Positions 36,272-44,858 are shown, numbered from the stretch's first letter. The stretch: DNA of 55,719 nucleotides from JBLHKS01 sp047620505 (GCA_047620505.1 JBLHKS010000022.1:1-55719), one strand, 5' to 3'. The notes: generated from the letters alone by a model not told the origin. Program-made: numbers and translations.

Positions 36272-37366
36272 ATGACGCTGGATTTGCCCAAGTGGTTCGA
36301 TCTTCACACGCATTTTCGCCAGGGGCCGGCCGTTCCGGCTTACGTTCAAGCACACCTCGACATGGGCTGCGCCGGGGCGTTAGCGATGCCGAACACCAAG
36401 CCGCCCGTGAGCCGCGTTTTCGGCGAAGCGACGCCCGATTCCTGGACGATCGAGCAATATTCAGCTGATCTGCGAGCCGCTGGAGCCGACGCGTTCGAGC
36501 AGCTGCTGGTTCCGCTCTACCTCACGGCCAACACGACCGCCGAGATGATTTCTGAAGGTGCCGAAAAGGGCGTTCTACGGGCTTGCAAGTACTACCCGCC
36601 TCATGGAACGACCAACTCCGAGCACGGCATTCCGATGGCTCAGCTGATCGGCAGCGACGTGTTCCGAGCGATGGAAGACCACGGCGTCGTGCTCTGCATT
36701 CACGGCGAAAAACACGCGCTGAGCGCCGAGGATTACATCGCCGCGAATCGAAACGCCGAATCGCTGTTTTATCGCGATGTGATGCAGCAGCTGCTGGCCG
36801 CGCATCCCCGGCTCAAGATCGTTTGCGAGCACATCACGACGAAGGAAGCGGCTGAGTTTGTCCGTAACGCGCCGGAAGGCCAGGTCGGCGCGACGATCAC
36901 CCCGCAGCACCTGATCTACACCCTCGGCCACCTGATTCAGGGCCTGAAATATCATCTCTACTGCCTGCCGATCGTGAAATTCGACGACGACCGCGCCGCA
37001 CTTCGTGAAGCGGTGACGACCCCGGGTCAGCAGCGTTTTTTTGCCGGAACCGACAGCGCGCCGCACACAACGAAGGCGACCGAATGCGGCTGTGCGGCTG
37101 GCTGCTTCACTGGCGGCTGCGCCCCTCAGCTCTACGCGATGGCGTTTGAGGAAAGCGGCGTCGATTTGGGATCGGACGAGGGGCGGGCGATGTTCGAGAA
37201 TTTTCTCTGCACGAACGGGCCAGCGTTTTACGAGTTCGAGCCGTCCGCTCAGCGATTTCAAATGGAAAAGGCGGGCAACGAGATCTCGATTCTAGAAACG
37301 CCCGAAGGCCCGGTGACGCCGCTGCCGTCCGGCATGGAGCTGAAATTAAGCTGGCGGATGGCCTGA
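36272..37366 (+). CDS. pyrC: Dihydroorotase, class II (E. coli PyrC type)
   Basis: Cyclises carbamoyl aspartate to dihydroorotate. Binuclear zinc residues: H12 and H14 in DLHTHFRQG, the carboxylated K106 (ACKYYPPHGTTNS), H144, H187 (CEHITTKEAAEF) and D261 (GTDSAPH). The 364-residue length is close to E. coli PyrC. ITPQHLIYTLGHLIQGLKYH agrees with the family. It holds two iterated palindromes (FEQLLVP with one mismatch, MQQLLAA exact) only 288 bp apart, the closest pair in the window. Confidence 0.95.
   Translation: MTLDLPKWFDLHTHFRQGPAVPAYVQAHLDMGCAGALAMPNTKPPVSRVFGEATPDSWTIEQYSADLRAAGADAFEQLLVPLYLTANTTAEMISEGAEKGVLRACKYYPPHGTTNSEHGIPMAQLIGSDVFRAMEDHGVVLCIHGEKHALSAEDYIAANRNAESLFYRDVMQQLLAAHPRLKIVCEHITTKEAAEFVRNAPEGQVGATITPQHLIYTLGHLIQGLKYHLYCLPIVKFDDDRAALREAVTTPGQQRFFAGTDSAPHTTKATECGCAAGCFTGGCAPQLYAMAFEESGVDLGSDEGRAMFENFLCTNGPAFYEFEPSAQRFQMEKAGNEISILETPEGPVTPLPSGMELKLSWRMA
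36785..36796. repeat. Iterated palindrome CAGCAGCTGCTG, copy 15
   Basis: Exact copy in pyrC; reads QQLL. The only exact copy not preceded by a pyrimidine. Confidence 0.9.
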
Positions 37367-37427
37367 GCGGATCGCTCGACAGGCTAGACGGATTCGAGGC
37401 TGGAGCCCTCCATCTAATCAAATCACC

Positions 37428-37580
37428 TGTCATCCCGAGCCTGCCGAGGGACCTCTACGATGACGTTTGACGCCCCGACTCTCTGCAACGCCACGAATTC
37501 CGCTGAAGGCGCAACCGACGCCATTGATCCACGTTCACCAACGCCGGCTCGTGAGGTCCCTCGGCAGGCTCGGGATGACA
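37428..37580. repeat. Inverted repeat element, 28-bp perfect arms
   Basis: The left arm 37428-37455 is the exact reverse complement of the right arm 37553-37580, with 97 bp between. A degenerate third copy lies at 93-120. The 37367-37670 gap holds no convincing gene. Arms of the type starting TGTCATCCCGAGC are common dispersed intergenic repeats in many bacteria; this pair may be a small non-autonomous mobile element or a paired REP-like unit. No target duplication was identified. Confidence 0.8.
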
Positions 37581-37670
37581 GCACAAACTCGTCGGAGTCT
37601 CCGCAAACGGACTTGGAAGTCCGTTCTCCGATAGCTGGCGGCGAATCAGGGCCTCAGGAACACCGCCGCT

Positions 37671-39032
37671 TCAACCAAACGCCTCAAAAACCGGCGCGCC
37701 GTTTGTCACGCCGAGCGGCGTTTCCTGAAGTCCGTGGAGATCGAAAGTCAGGCGCTTCGAATCAACGCCTAACGAATGCAGAACCGTCGCGTGCAAATCC
37801 TGGGGCGAGACCGGCCGCTCGGTCACGACATAGCCGATCGGGTCCGTTTCGCCGATGATTTGACCGCCGCGCACGCCTCCGCCCGCTAACCAAACCGTGT
37901 AGCCAGCCGGCGAGTGATCACGGCCGTTAGCGCGGCCTTCCATCGTTGGTGTCCGTCCGAATTCGCCGCCCCAGACGACCAACGTGGACTCGAACAGCCC
38001 ACGACGCTTCAAATCCGCCAGCAACGCCGCAATCGGCTTGTCCGTCCGGCCAGCCATCTTGTCGTGGTTGCCTTTCAGATTTCCGTGCGCGTCCCAGCCG
38101 CCAACGCGGAGTTGCACGAATCGAACGCCGCGCTCGACCATTCTCCGAGCGATCAAACAGCCTCTGCCGACCTTCTGGGTGATCTCCGCATCGAGGCCGT
38201 AGAGCTCGTGCGTCTCCCTGGTTTCCGAATCGATATCGAACAGTTCCGGCGCGGCTGTCTGCATCTCGAACGCCATTTCGTAGCTCCGAATTCGCGCCTC
38301 AAGTTCGCTGTGCTGCTCGACGCGATCGAGGAATCCCTGGTTCAGCGCGCGGATCGCCTTCAGCTCCGCCTCGCGCTGCTTACGACTCACGCCAGCAGGC
38401 ATCTCAACATCGCGGATACCCTTGATCGGGTCGACCACCGTTCCCTGAAACCGCGACGGCAGAAAGCCCGGGCCCCAGCCCGCGGCTTGCGGATGCTGCA
38501 TCCCATCGGAGTGCAGATTCATCGTGACGAACGCCGGCAGCTGCTGGGTTTCCGAACCGAGCCCGTAAATCGACCACGCGCCGAGACTCGGCCGATCGCC
38601 GATCCCGGTTCCAGTCAGCGCAACGCATTCGCCGGGGCCGTGAACCGGATTTCGGTGATTCATCGAGCGGATCACGCAGAGGTCGTCGGCGTGTTTCGCG
38701 GTTTCGGGCAGGAGCGTCGAAATCGGCATCCCGCATTCGCCTCGCGGATGGAATTCCCACGGCGACGCCATCAGATTCTTCAGCCCGGCGCGTTTGATCT
38801 TCGGGACGAATTTCGCGAGCGACTCCGGCACGTCCTGACCAGCGAGTTCAGCCAGTTTCGGCTTCGGATCGAACGTGTCGACCTGGCTTGGCCCGCCTGA
38901 CATGAACAGAAAAATCACGCTGCGCGCGGAGGCCGGGAGATGCGTTCGCGGCTCTTTAGCAAGCAGCGAATTCAGGGCGAGCGATCCCGCGCCGAAAGCA
39001 GACTGCGCAAAAAAATGTCGTCGAGAGGCCAT
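37671..39032 (-). CDS. DUF1501 protein, Tat-exported
   Basis: The start at 39032 gives MASRRHFFAQSAFGAGSLAL, a Tat-type signal. The family blocks are SVIFLFMSGGPSQVDTFDPK, GECGMPISTLLPETAKHADD, VRFVQLRVGGWDAHGNL, LVVWGGEFGRTPTMEG and GRDHSPAGYTVWLAGGG. DUF1501 proteins have the alkaline-phosphatase/sulfatase-like fold and usually pair with DUF1553/PSD1 cytochromes; here no such partner is adjacent, and the gene stands alone after the inverted repeat. Reaction unknown. Confidence 0.92.
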   Translation of the reverse strand: MASRRHFFAQSAFGAGSLALNSLLAKEPRTHLPASARSVIFLFMSGGPSQVDTFDPKPKLAELAGQDVPESLAKFVPKIKRAGLKNLMASPWEFHPRGECGMPISTLLPETAKHADDLCVIRSMNHRNPVHGPGECVALTGTGIGDRPSLGAWSIYGLGSETQQLPAFVTMNLHSDGMQHPQAAGWGPGFLPSRFQGTVVDPIKGIRDVEMPAGVSRKQREAELKAIRALNQGFLDRVEQHSELEARIRSYEMAFEMQTAAPELFDIDSETRETHELYGLDAEITQKVGRGCLIARRMVERGVRFVQLRVGGWDAHGNLKGNHDKMAGRTDKPIAALLADLKRRGLFESTLVVWGGEFGRTPTMEGRANGRDHSPAGYTVWLAGGGVRGGQIIGETDPIGYVVTERPVSPQDLHATVLHSLGVDSKRLTFDLHGLQETPLGVTNGAPVFEAFG

Positions 39033-39050
39033 CGCCAAAATCAACCTGCT

Positions 39051-39524
39051 TCATTCGATTTCGCAAGCCTCGTCGTCCGAATCTGGCAGGTGCTCCAAAT
39101 CGTTTTGGTCCTTTGCGCGATTGCTGGCGCGCTTCGCTGCAATCAAGTCCTGCAAACACAAAAAATGCACAGGAACGGAGTCGATCAAATCTGTCACGCG
39201 TCGCCGCCAGGCTTCCGAAAATTCCAAGCCTTTCATTGCCGTCATCATGTCGACTCGAACTGGCTCAGCGCCCATTTTCAAGACTTCGATCTCTGGGTTT
39301 AGGAAGTCTTCAGGCGTTATGCCGACGCTTCCCGCACCAAATCGATCGAGAACTCGCATCATTCGTTCGGCATTCGCAGAGGTCGCGTGAATCCAGATGT
39401 CGATGTCTCCCGTATACCTTGGATAGCCATGCCTCGTCACTGCATAGCCGCCTCCTACGAGGTACTCAACGCTCTCCTCGCCTAACAACTGTAAGAAATC
39501 TTTGAAGTCTGGGTAAAGTTCCAT
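39051..39524 (-). CDS. Nucleotidyltransferase-fold protein (DUF6036-like)
   Basis: A protein of 157 residues. YLVGGGYAVTRHGYPRYTGD then DIDIW gives the GG...D-x-D pattern of the polymerase-beta/MNT superfamily. The late HFLCLQDLIAAKRASNRAKD QNDLEHL pattern (Lys/Arg plus Asp) is typical for AbiEii-type and DUF6036 proteins. It overlaps by 59 bases a small upstream gene (39466-39720). Such pairs can be toxin-antitoxin-like, but activity is not provable from sequence. Confidence 0.8.
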   Translation of the reverse strand: MELYPDFKDFLQLLGEESVEYLVGGGYAVTRHGYPRYTGDIDIWIHATSANAERMMRVLDRFGAGSVGITPEDFLNPEIEVLKMGAEPVRVDMMTAMKGLEFSEAWRRRVTDLIDSVPVHFLCLQDLIAAKRASNRAKDQNDLEHLPDSDDEACEIE

Positions 39525-39720
39525 CTGGCAAAGGCTGGATTTGGAGGCTTCGAAGCGTTTCCAATGCCTCAAGCCGCCGCCCTGGTGGAAAATCCTTCCA
39601 GTATTGCCAACCCGTGGCAGCGTCGGCTTCAGAGACTGAGCATCGTTCAATTCGAAGCCGATCCAACTTCGGAAAGGTCTTTCCTGTAGCCTCCATTCCT
39701 GCACATTCATTTAGAGTCAT
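39466..39720 (-). CDS. Small protein partner of the nucleotidyltransferase
   Basis: An 84-residue frame starting MTLNECAGMEATG. Its middle, ERCSVSEADAATGWQYWKDF then PPGRRLEALETLRS, matches the short helical proteins (a 'sEEAd..dr.yw..lsp.eRle.le.lR' pattern) found before such nucleotidyltransferases in many genomes. Its ATG overlaps by two bases the ATG of the divergent membrane gene (CATG at 39718-39721). Probably binds or regulates its partner. Confidence 0.6.
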   Translation of the reverse strand: MTLNECAGMEATGKTFPKLDRLRIERCSVSEADAATGWQYWKDFPPGRRLEALETLRSLQIQPLPDGTLPRLQRFLTVVRRGER

Positions 39721-40300
39721 GAGCCCCGCAACCCACTTTCTGTTTGGATGGACGATCGCCAACACGGCGAAGATCGAGAAGAGAGATCGATTCCTCGTGA
39801 CGCTCGCCGGGGTAATTCCGGATGCGGACGGGCTGGGCATCATCGTTGACTATTTCGCTCCTCGCCCAGCAGAACCATATTTCTGGTACGGGGAGCTGCA
39901 CCATTTGATGGGGCACAATTTGACCTTTGGCTTGGCTTTCGTGGCGATCACCGCGTGCTTCGCGAAACGGCGTTTTCTGACCATGATGCTGGCCGGCATC
40001 AGTTTTCACCTCCACCTTTTCTGTGATGTGTTAGGCTCGGGGGCGCAGGGAGGCGGGCGCTGGCCAATGCCCTACCTCTGGCCATTCAGCGATGCCTGGG
40101 TTCTGGATTGGACCGGGCAGTGGGCGTTGACGGCGTGGCCGAACATCGTGATCACCCTCGTTCTTCTGATCCTGACCGGGTTTCTCGCTTGGAAACGCGG
40201 ATTCTCGCCGCTGGAAATATTCAGCCGGAAGGCCGATGGCGGGTTTGTCAGGGCTCTGCGTGGTCGGTTCGGAAATCCAAAGACCAAACATGGAAGCTAG
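39719..40300 (+). CDS. YdjM/LexA-binding family inner-membrane metal-dependent hydrolase-like protein
   Basis: A protein of 193 residues. MSPATHFLFGWTIAN, LAGVIPDADGLG and GELHHLMGHNLTFGLAFVAI carry the His/Asp residues of the YdjM-like family, followed by ISFHLHLFCDVLGSG and a membrane helix (IVITLVLLILTGFLAW). The family is annotated as membrane-bound metal-dependent hydrolases without a known substrate. It converges on and overlaps by four bases the next leftward gene. Confidence 0.75.
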   Translation: MSPATHFLFGWTIANTAKIEKRDRFLVTLAGVIPDADGLGIIVDYFAPRPAEPYFWYGELHHLMGHNLTFGLAFVAITACFAKRRFLTMMLAGISFHLHLFCDVLGSGAQGGGRWPMPYLWPFSDAWVLDWTGQWALTAWPNIVITLVLLILTGFLAWKRGFSPLEIFSRKADGGFVRALRGRFGNPKTKHGS

Positions 40301-41463
40301 ACTTTTTCGGCCTTGCGCATCCGCAAGCCACCGCCGCCAGGGACGATTTCCCCACGCCGGATCGTCGCAGCAGCCACCAGCAGCTGCTGGCCCGTCCGAT
40401 CCACGCCGTAGCTGTCGGTGAACACGATCGGCTCCTCGCGCTTTTCCAGAATCGCGACGTCCGCGACAGTCCCGACTTTGAGCGTCCCAAGATCGCCGTC
40501 ACGCCCGAGCACGGATGCCGGGCGCGTCGTCGACATCTCGATCACGCGCTCTAGCGAAACGCCCATCATCAAAAATTTGCTCATCGTCGTCGGCATGTCG
40601 TAAACCGGGCCGTGCAGATTCATTTCGTGCAGATCCGTGCTGATCGTCGTCCCCTCAAAGCCTTGTTCGATCGCTGCCTCGGCGACTTCCCACTGGAAAC
40701 TTCCGGCTCCGTGGCCGACGTCGAAAATCACCCCGCGATCCGCGGCTTCGCGGACCGAGTCGAAGACTCGATCATCATCGTCGAGAACCCGCGTGTTCCC
40801 GCCTTTAAAACAATGCGTGATGCAATCGCCCGGCTCCATGTGCTCGAGCATTTCCGGAATCGTCATCGGTGATTCGCCGATGTGGACCATCAGCCAGGTC
40901 CCGGATTTGCGTGCCGCCTCGACGGCTTGCAGGAAGTGTTTTCTCCCCTGCTCACCCGAACCGATGATGTGCGCTCCGGCGCGAATTTTCACGCCGATCG
41001 CCACACCAGGATGCTCGCGGATCGTCCTGACAACGCCCTCAACATCGGCGTAACGCGGATCCATCAGCTCGCCGAGATCGTACGCCACGAGGCCGATGCA
41101 GGACAGATTCACCAAGCCCAGCACCTCGGTTTTCGCGCGGTCGATGTCGTCCCGTCGGAACGCCGCGAAGTTGTTCGAGCCCGCCGATCCGGTGTCGAGC
41201 ATCGTCGTCACCCCACCGGCAGGGCAGAGCGAATCGGCGTCCAGCCCCAGCGGGACGTGGGTGTAAACGTGGACATGAAGGTCGATCAAACCCGGCGTCA
41301 CGATCAGCCCACGCGCATCGATCGTGTGTCGAGCTTCAACGTCAGACAGCGACTCCGCGATCGCCGCGATCTTGCCGTCTTTGATCGCGATGTCGCGCGC
41401 GCCCAGCAGCTGCTGGCTTGGGTCGATGACCTCGCCGCCTTGAATGAGGATGTCGTATTGCAT
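40297..41463 (-). CDS. Amidohydrolase-superfamily deacetylase (EF_0837/Atu3266 type)
   Basis: The start at 41463 gives MQYDILIQGGEVIDPSQQLL. Metal site: H63/H65 in DLHVHV, carboxylated K159 in VGVKIRAGAH-like IGVKIRAGAHI, H194, H217 and an Asp in STDLHEMN. The overall pattern fits the deacetylase group that includes Atu3266, known to remove acetyl groups from acetyl-R-mandelate. Two exact iterated palindromes lie near the two ends. It is divergent from a mandelate racemase-family gene, which supports hydroxy-acid or amino-acid catabolism. Confidence 0.8.
   Translation of the reverse strand: MQYDILIQGGEVIDPSQQLLGARDIAIKDGKIAAIAESLSDVEARHTIDARGLIVTPGLIDLHVHVYTHVPLGLDADSLCPAGGVTTMLDTGSAGSNNFAAFRRDDIDRAKTEVLGLVNLSCIGLVAYDLGELMDPRYADVEGVVRTIREHPGVAIGVKIRAGAHIIGSGEQGRKHFLQAVEAARKSGTWLMVHIGESPMTIPEMLEHMEPGDCITHCFKGGNTRVLDDDDRVFDSVREAADRGVIFDVGHGAGSFQWEVAEAAIEQGFEGTTISTDLHEMNLHGPVYDMPTTMSKFLMMGVSLERVIEMSTTRPASVLGRDGDLGTLKVGTVADVAILEKREEPIVFTDSYGVDRTGQQLLVAAATIRRGEIVPGGGGLRMRKAEKV
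40378..40389. repeat. Iterated palindrome CAGCAGCTGCTG, copy 16
   Basis: Exact copy near the end of the amidohydrolase gene; reads QQLL. Confidence 0.9.
41404..41415. repeat. Iterated palindrome CAGCAGCTGCTG, copy 17
   Basis: Exact copy near the start of the amidohydrolase gene; reads QQLL. Confidence 0.9.
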
Positions 41464-41512
41464 GAACACGCAGTCTGGGTTGAACTGCACAATTCTGTCG
41501 AGAACACATTTT
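41464..41512. promoter_or_regulatory. Divergent promoter region of the acid-catabolism genes
   Basis: A 49-bp gap between two outward-facing ATG codons; both genes should be controlled from here or from within the coding ends. No regulator gene is adjacent. Confidence 0.4.
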
Positions 41513-42595
41513 ATGAAAATCACAAATGTCTCCGTCACCGTCGTCGAGGTCCCACAAACGGCACCGCTGGCTCCTTATCGATCGCATGCCCGGAGCAGCT
41601 CCACGACGTGTAGTGCAATTGTCAGGGTCGACACGGATGAGGGCGTGACCGGCTGGGGCGAGCACAACGTCAACTTCCTACCCGACGTCAGCGCGCGCAA
41701 AATGGAGCGAATCGCTGGCGTTTGGCTCATCGGTCGGGATCCGGAAAACATCGTCGAGTTTCACGCGGAGTGTCCGCTGGAAACGCGGCTGAAATCCGGG
41801 ATCGAACTGGCGCTCTGGGACATCTGCGGCAAAGCGGCAGGAAAGCCGGTCCACGCGCTGCTTGGTGGCCGTGTCAGGGATCGAATCGCAGTCGCCGCCT
41901 GCATGGGAATCGCAAGTTACGAGCGCGCGGGCGAGCTGGCGAAATTCTACGTTGAGCAGGGTTTTGGGACGCTGAAAACCAAGGCAGGCACCGACATGGA
42001 GGAAGATCTGGAAATGGTGCGCGGAATCCGAGACGCAGTCGGCGACAAGCTGAAACTTCGAATCGATCCGAATACGAATTACACGAAAGAACAGGCCGCC
42101 GAGTTAGGCCGAAGGCTTGAAGAATACGATCTGGAGTATTTCGAGCAGCCGATTCTCGCCGAGCCTCTGGCGGACGCGCATTGGCTTCGTCAGCAGACGA
42201 AAACCCCGATCGCGCTTAACGAAAGCGTCACCAATCCGGCAAGCGTCATCGAGATCATCCGCGAGGACGCGGCCGCCTTTATTTTGCCCGACACGCACAT
42301 CGCTGGCGGCATCCAGCCTTGCTTCACGATTGGCCAGATCTGCGAAGCGGCATCGATTCCGTGCATCATGCATTGCGGCCACGATCTCGGGCCGAAAACC
42401 GCGGCGATGATTCACGTCGCTGCTGCCAGTCCCGGCTACAGCTTGGCTAACGATAGTACCTACTACGGCCTGAAAGACGACGTCATCACTGAACCGCTGA
42501 AAATCGAGTCTGGCGAGTTTGCTGTGCTCGAAACGCCCGGTCTTGGGATCGAATGCGATCCAGAAAAACTAGCGCGTTATAAAGTTAATTGTTGA
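41513..42595 (+). CDS. Mandelate racemase/muconate lactonizing enzyme family protein (enolase superfamily)
   Basis: A protein of 360 residues. Catalytic bases K155 and K157 (TLKTKAG, KxK), metal ligands D185 (RIDPNTNY), E211 (YFEQPI) and E237 (ALNESV), and a late His in CIMHCGHDLG. This set fits the superfamily, which abstracts the alpha-proton of a carboxylate; racemases, dehydratases and cycloisomerases all occur. The divergent amidohydrolase and the SelA-like gene downstream suggest a small-acid route. Exact substrate unknown. Confidence 0.85.
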   Translation: MKITNVSVTVVEVPQTAPLAPYRSHARSSSTTCSAIVRVDTDEGVTGWGEHNVNFLPDVSARKMERIAGVWLIGRDPENIVEFHAECPLETRLKSGIELALWDICGKAAGKPVHALLGGRVRDRIAVAACMGIASYERAGELAKFYVEQGFGTLKTKAGTDMEEDLEMVRGIRDAVGDKLKLRIDPNTNYTKEQAAELGRRLEEYDLEYFEQPILAEPLADAHWLRQQTKTPIALNESVTNPASVIEIIREDAAAFILPDTHIAGGIQPCFTIGQICEAASIPCIMHCGHDLGPKTAAMIHVAAASPGYSLANDSTYYGLKDDVITEPLKIESGEFAVLETPGLGIECDPEKLARYKVNC

Positions 42596-42631
42596 GGCCG
42601 TCTTCGCCCTGGTGCCGATCTGCAGGACGGC

Positions 42632-42692
42632 TCTGTAGTGGTGGCTTCCAGCCGCCGAACGGCCAATGGCGGCTGGAAGCCACCACTACAGA
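42632..42692. repeat. Long perfect hairpin between convergent genes
   Basis: The arms 42632-42656 and 42668-42692 are complementary over 25 bp with an 11-base loop. It lies in the gap between two genes that end facing each other (42595 and 42771), so it may stop transcription in both directions. There is no strong T-run. The GTGGTGGCTTCCAGCCGCC arm looks like a dispersed extragenic palindrome rather than a simple terminator. Confidence 0.8.
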
Positions 42693-42770
42693 ACCCGCGA
42701 AACCGCTGGGCAACAGTCCCGGAAACGCCGTCCTCGACGAACGCCCAGTGGACTGCTAAATCTCAGCTAA

Positions 42771-43517
42771 CTAAGCAGGCTTAATATAGTAAGGCGCGCC
42801 GTTCGAAGAAACCCGCATATTCTCGAATGCATCGCCGAAAAACTCCTTCACCGCGCGGCGAGCGCCGGGAAATTTTTCGTCCGGCTCCTCCTCTAACTTA
42901 AAATCGTCAAACACGATCACTCCGCCCGGACTGACTTTGTCGAACAAGTTGGTCAACGAATCCATGTAGGAATCGTAGAGATCTCCATCGAGATGGAGCA
43001 ACGCGATCGGCCGGTCGGGATGCGAGGGAAGAGAATCACAAAAATAGCCCTTTCCAAAAGTGACCTCAAAACCCAACTCGTCCGGCTTGTCGACAGGGAC
43101 CTCGGCTTCCCCGAGAACTGACGCAATAAATTCAGGGCTATACTCGTATTTTCCGCTCGGGCTGTGCGACCATTCGCCTTTCTTAGGATTCCTGGAAGAC
43201 TCGTCCTCGTTCGCCGGCTCCGGAAACCCGCAAAACGAGTCGTAGGCAAAAAGAGTCCGCCCACCACCTTCTTCGGGCTTCAGCAATCGGTTGAGCGCGG
43301 CGATGATCACCAGCGAGCGGCCACGGCCCACGCCACATTCGACGATGTCACCCGGGATTTCGGCCATGAGCCCAAAATACTCCCTCCAATACAGGACTCT
43401 GAAGATGTTGCTGACGTTCAGCTGATGAAACTTTTCATCAATCTCGGAATTGTGTCGGGCGTCGCGTTGAGTCCAGTTAATCACAGGGCAAAATGGTGGT
43501 AAATTGAAGGCGCACAT
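42771..43517 (-). CDS. TylF/macrocin O-methyltransferase family protein
   Basis: The SAM-binding start GDIVECGVGRGRSLVI, the acidic region LFAYDSFCGFPEP, and LLHLDGDLYDSYMDSL with GGVIVFDDF (metal-binding Asp pair) mark the TylF family of metal-dependent sugar or polyketide O-methyltransferases. In isolated settings these often modify surface glycans. The start is uncertain: ATG 43517 or the longer 43595; I prefer the shorter since the extra 26 residues are atypical. It is not part of an evident biosynthetic cluster. Confidence 0.8.
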   Translation of the reverse strand: MCAFNLPPFCPVINWTQRDARHNSEIDEKFHQLNVSNIFRVLYWREYFGLMAEIPGDIVECGVGRGRSLVIIAALNRLLKPEEGGGRTLFAYDSFCGFPEPANEDESSRNPKKGEWSHSPSGKYEYSPEFIASVLGEAEVPVDKPDELGFEVTFGKGYFCDSLPSHPDRPIALLHLDGDLYDSYMDSLTNLFDKVSPGGVIVFDDFKLEEEPDEKFPGARRAVKEFFGDAFENMRVSSNGAPYYIKPA

Positions 43518-43649
43518 CCTTTTCCGAATACCCCGAAAGTCAACGCCCAAACTGCGAGTTTCGACCCGCTTGAAACCTCTCGGGCAACAAATCATGCCGG
43601 ATTAGAAAGTTGATTATCGAAGCCTGAACATCCTTGATCTATAAAACCC

Positions 43650-44777
43650 ATGAACCTCCACGAAAAATACGGCCTCACCCGCGTGATCAACGCCTGCGGA
43701 AAAATGACTGCCCTGGGCGGCGCGATCGTGCTTCCGGAGATCGCCGAAGCCGCGAGCGAGTCGTTGAAACACTTTTTTGTGCTCGATCAGCTCCAAGCAG
43801 CTGCTGGTTCGGTCATCGCGCGGAATTCGGGCGCGGAGAGCGGTTGCGTTACCGCCTGCACGGCCGCTGGAATCACGTTAGGCATCGCCGCTGCGATGAC
43901 GGGGAACGACATCGGCAACGTTTTTCAGCTGCCCGTCACTGAGGGCATGCCGAGCCGTGTGCTGATCCAGAAAGGGCACGTCGTGAACTACGGAAATCCG
44001 GTCACGCAGTGCATTCGGCTTGCCGGCGCGGAGCCGGTCGAAGTCGGGATGGTCAACGGAACGACCGAGGCCGATCTGCGGCACGAGCTTCGCAAAGGCG
44101 GCGTCGCGGCGATCGTCCACGTCGAGTCGCATCACACGGTTTGGTTTGGCTGGGTCAAGCTGCCGGAAGTCGTGAAACTCGCCCACGAGTTCGGTGTCCC
44201 GGTGATCGTTGACGGCGCGGCGCAGGATCATCGGATGCGCGAGCTCATCGCGACGGGCGCGGATCTGGTCCTGACAAGCGCCCACAAATTTCTCTGCTCG
44301 ACAACCGGCGGAATCGTCGCGGGCCGCAAAGAACTCGTCGACGCCGTGTATCTCCAGAATCGCGGAATCGGCCGACCGATGAAGGCCGGGAAGGAAGCGA
44401 TCATCGGCGCGATCGCAGCCCTGGAGTATCGCGAAAAGGAGGACGTCGCCGCCTGGACAGCGGAGCAGAATCGCAAAACGCAGCTGGTGATCGGGAAGCT
44501 CGCCGACATTCCCGGCTTAGCGTTGAGCGTCGATCACGATGCGAACGGCTGCCCGTTCAATCGCGCACGCCTCGCTCCGGATCCGGAGATCTGCGGCGTG
44601 GATGTGTTTGAGCTCGATCGCCAGCTAAAAGCCGGGAACCCGACAGTCGTTCCACGTTCGCATCATCTCGATGAAGGCTATCTGCATCTCGACGCGATCG
44701 AGATGACGGACGAGGAGATCGAAATCGCCTGCGCGAAGGTGCGACGGATCTTAGTGGAAGCCGAAAGCGGGGCTTAG
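43650..44777 (+). CDS. SelA-like PLP-dependent enzyme (DgaE-type ammonia-lyase/aminotransferase family)
   Basis: A protein of 375 residues. K213 in LTSAHKFLCSTTGGI is the Schiff-base lysine, D188 in VIVDGAAQDH pairs with the PLP ring nitrogen, and VINACGKMTALGG is the N-terminal family mark. Relatives act on D-amino sugar acids (for example D-glucosaminate-6-phosphate ammonia-lyase) and often neighbour EF_0837-type amidohydrolases, as here. There is no tRNA(Sec) context, so it is not selenocysteine synthase. QAAAGSV carries a palindrome with one mismatch. Confidence 0.8.
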   Translation: MNLHEKYGLTRVINACGKMTALGGAIVLPEIAEAASESLKHFFVLDQLQAAAGSVIARNSGAESGCVTACTAAGITLGIAAAMTGNDIGNVFQLPVTEGMPSRVLIQKGHVVNYGNPVTQCIRLAGAEPVEVGMVNGTTEADLRHELRKGGVAAIVHVESHHTVWFGWVKLPEVVKLAHEFGVPVIVDGAAQDHRMRELIATGADLVLTSAHKFLCSTTGGIVAGRKELVDAVYLQNRGIGRPMKAGKEAIIGAIAALEYREKEDVAAWTAEQNRKTQLVIGKLADIPGLALSVDHDANGCPFNRARLAPDPEICGVDVFELDRQLKAGNPTVVPRSHHLDEGYLHLDAIEMTDEEIEIACAKVRRILVEAESGA

Positions 44778-44858
44778 ATCCGTTCTCAAAACTTCCATTG
44801 ATAAAGAAGGAAAAGCTGAACTCCCCTCCCCCGCTGCCGCTCTCCATCACGATTCGAT

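Noticed and set aside
37460..37858. Plus-strand frame of 132 codons spanning the inverted repeat and DUF1501 end
   Set aside because: Runs through repeat DNA and antisense to DUF1501; composition is not protein-like.
42632..42692. CRISPR-like or multi-unit array
   Set aside because: A single hairpin with no repeated spacer structure; no cas gene in the window.
43650..44777. Selenocysteine synthase selA
   Set aside because: It lacks the N-terminal tRNA-binding part and has no selB or tRNA(Sec) nearby; it fits the DgaE-like branch.
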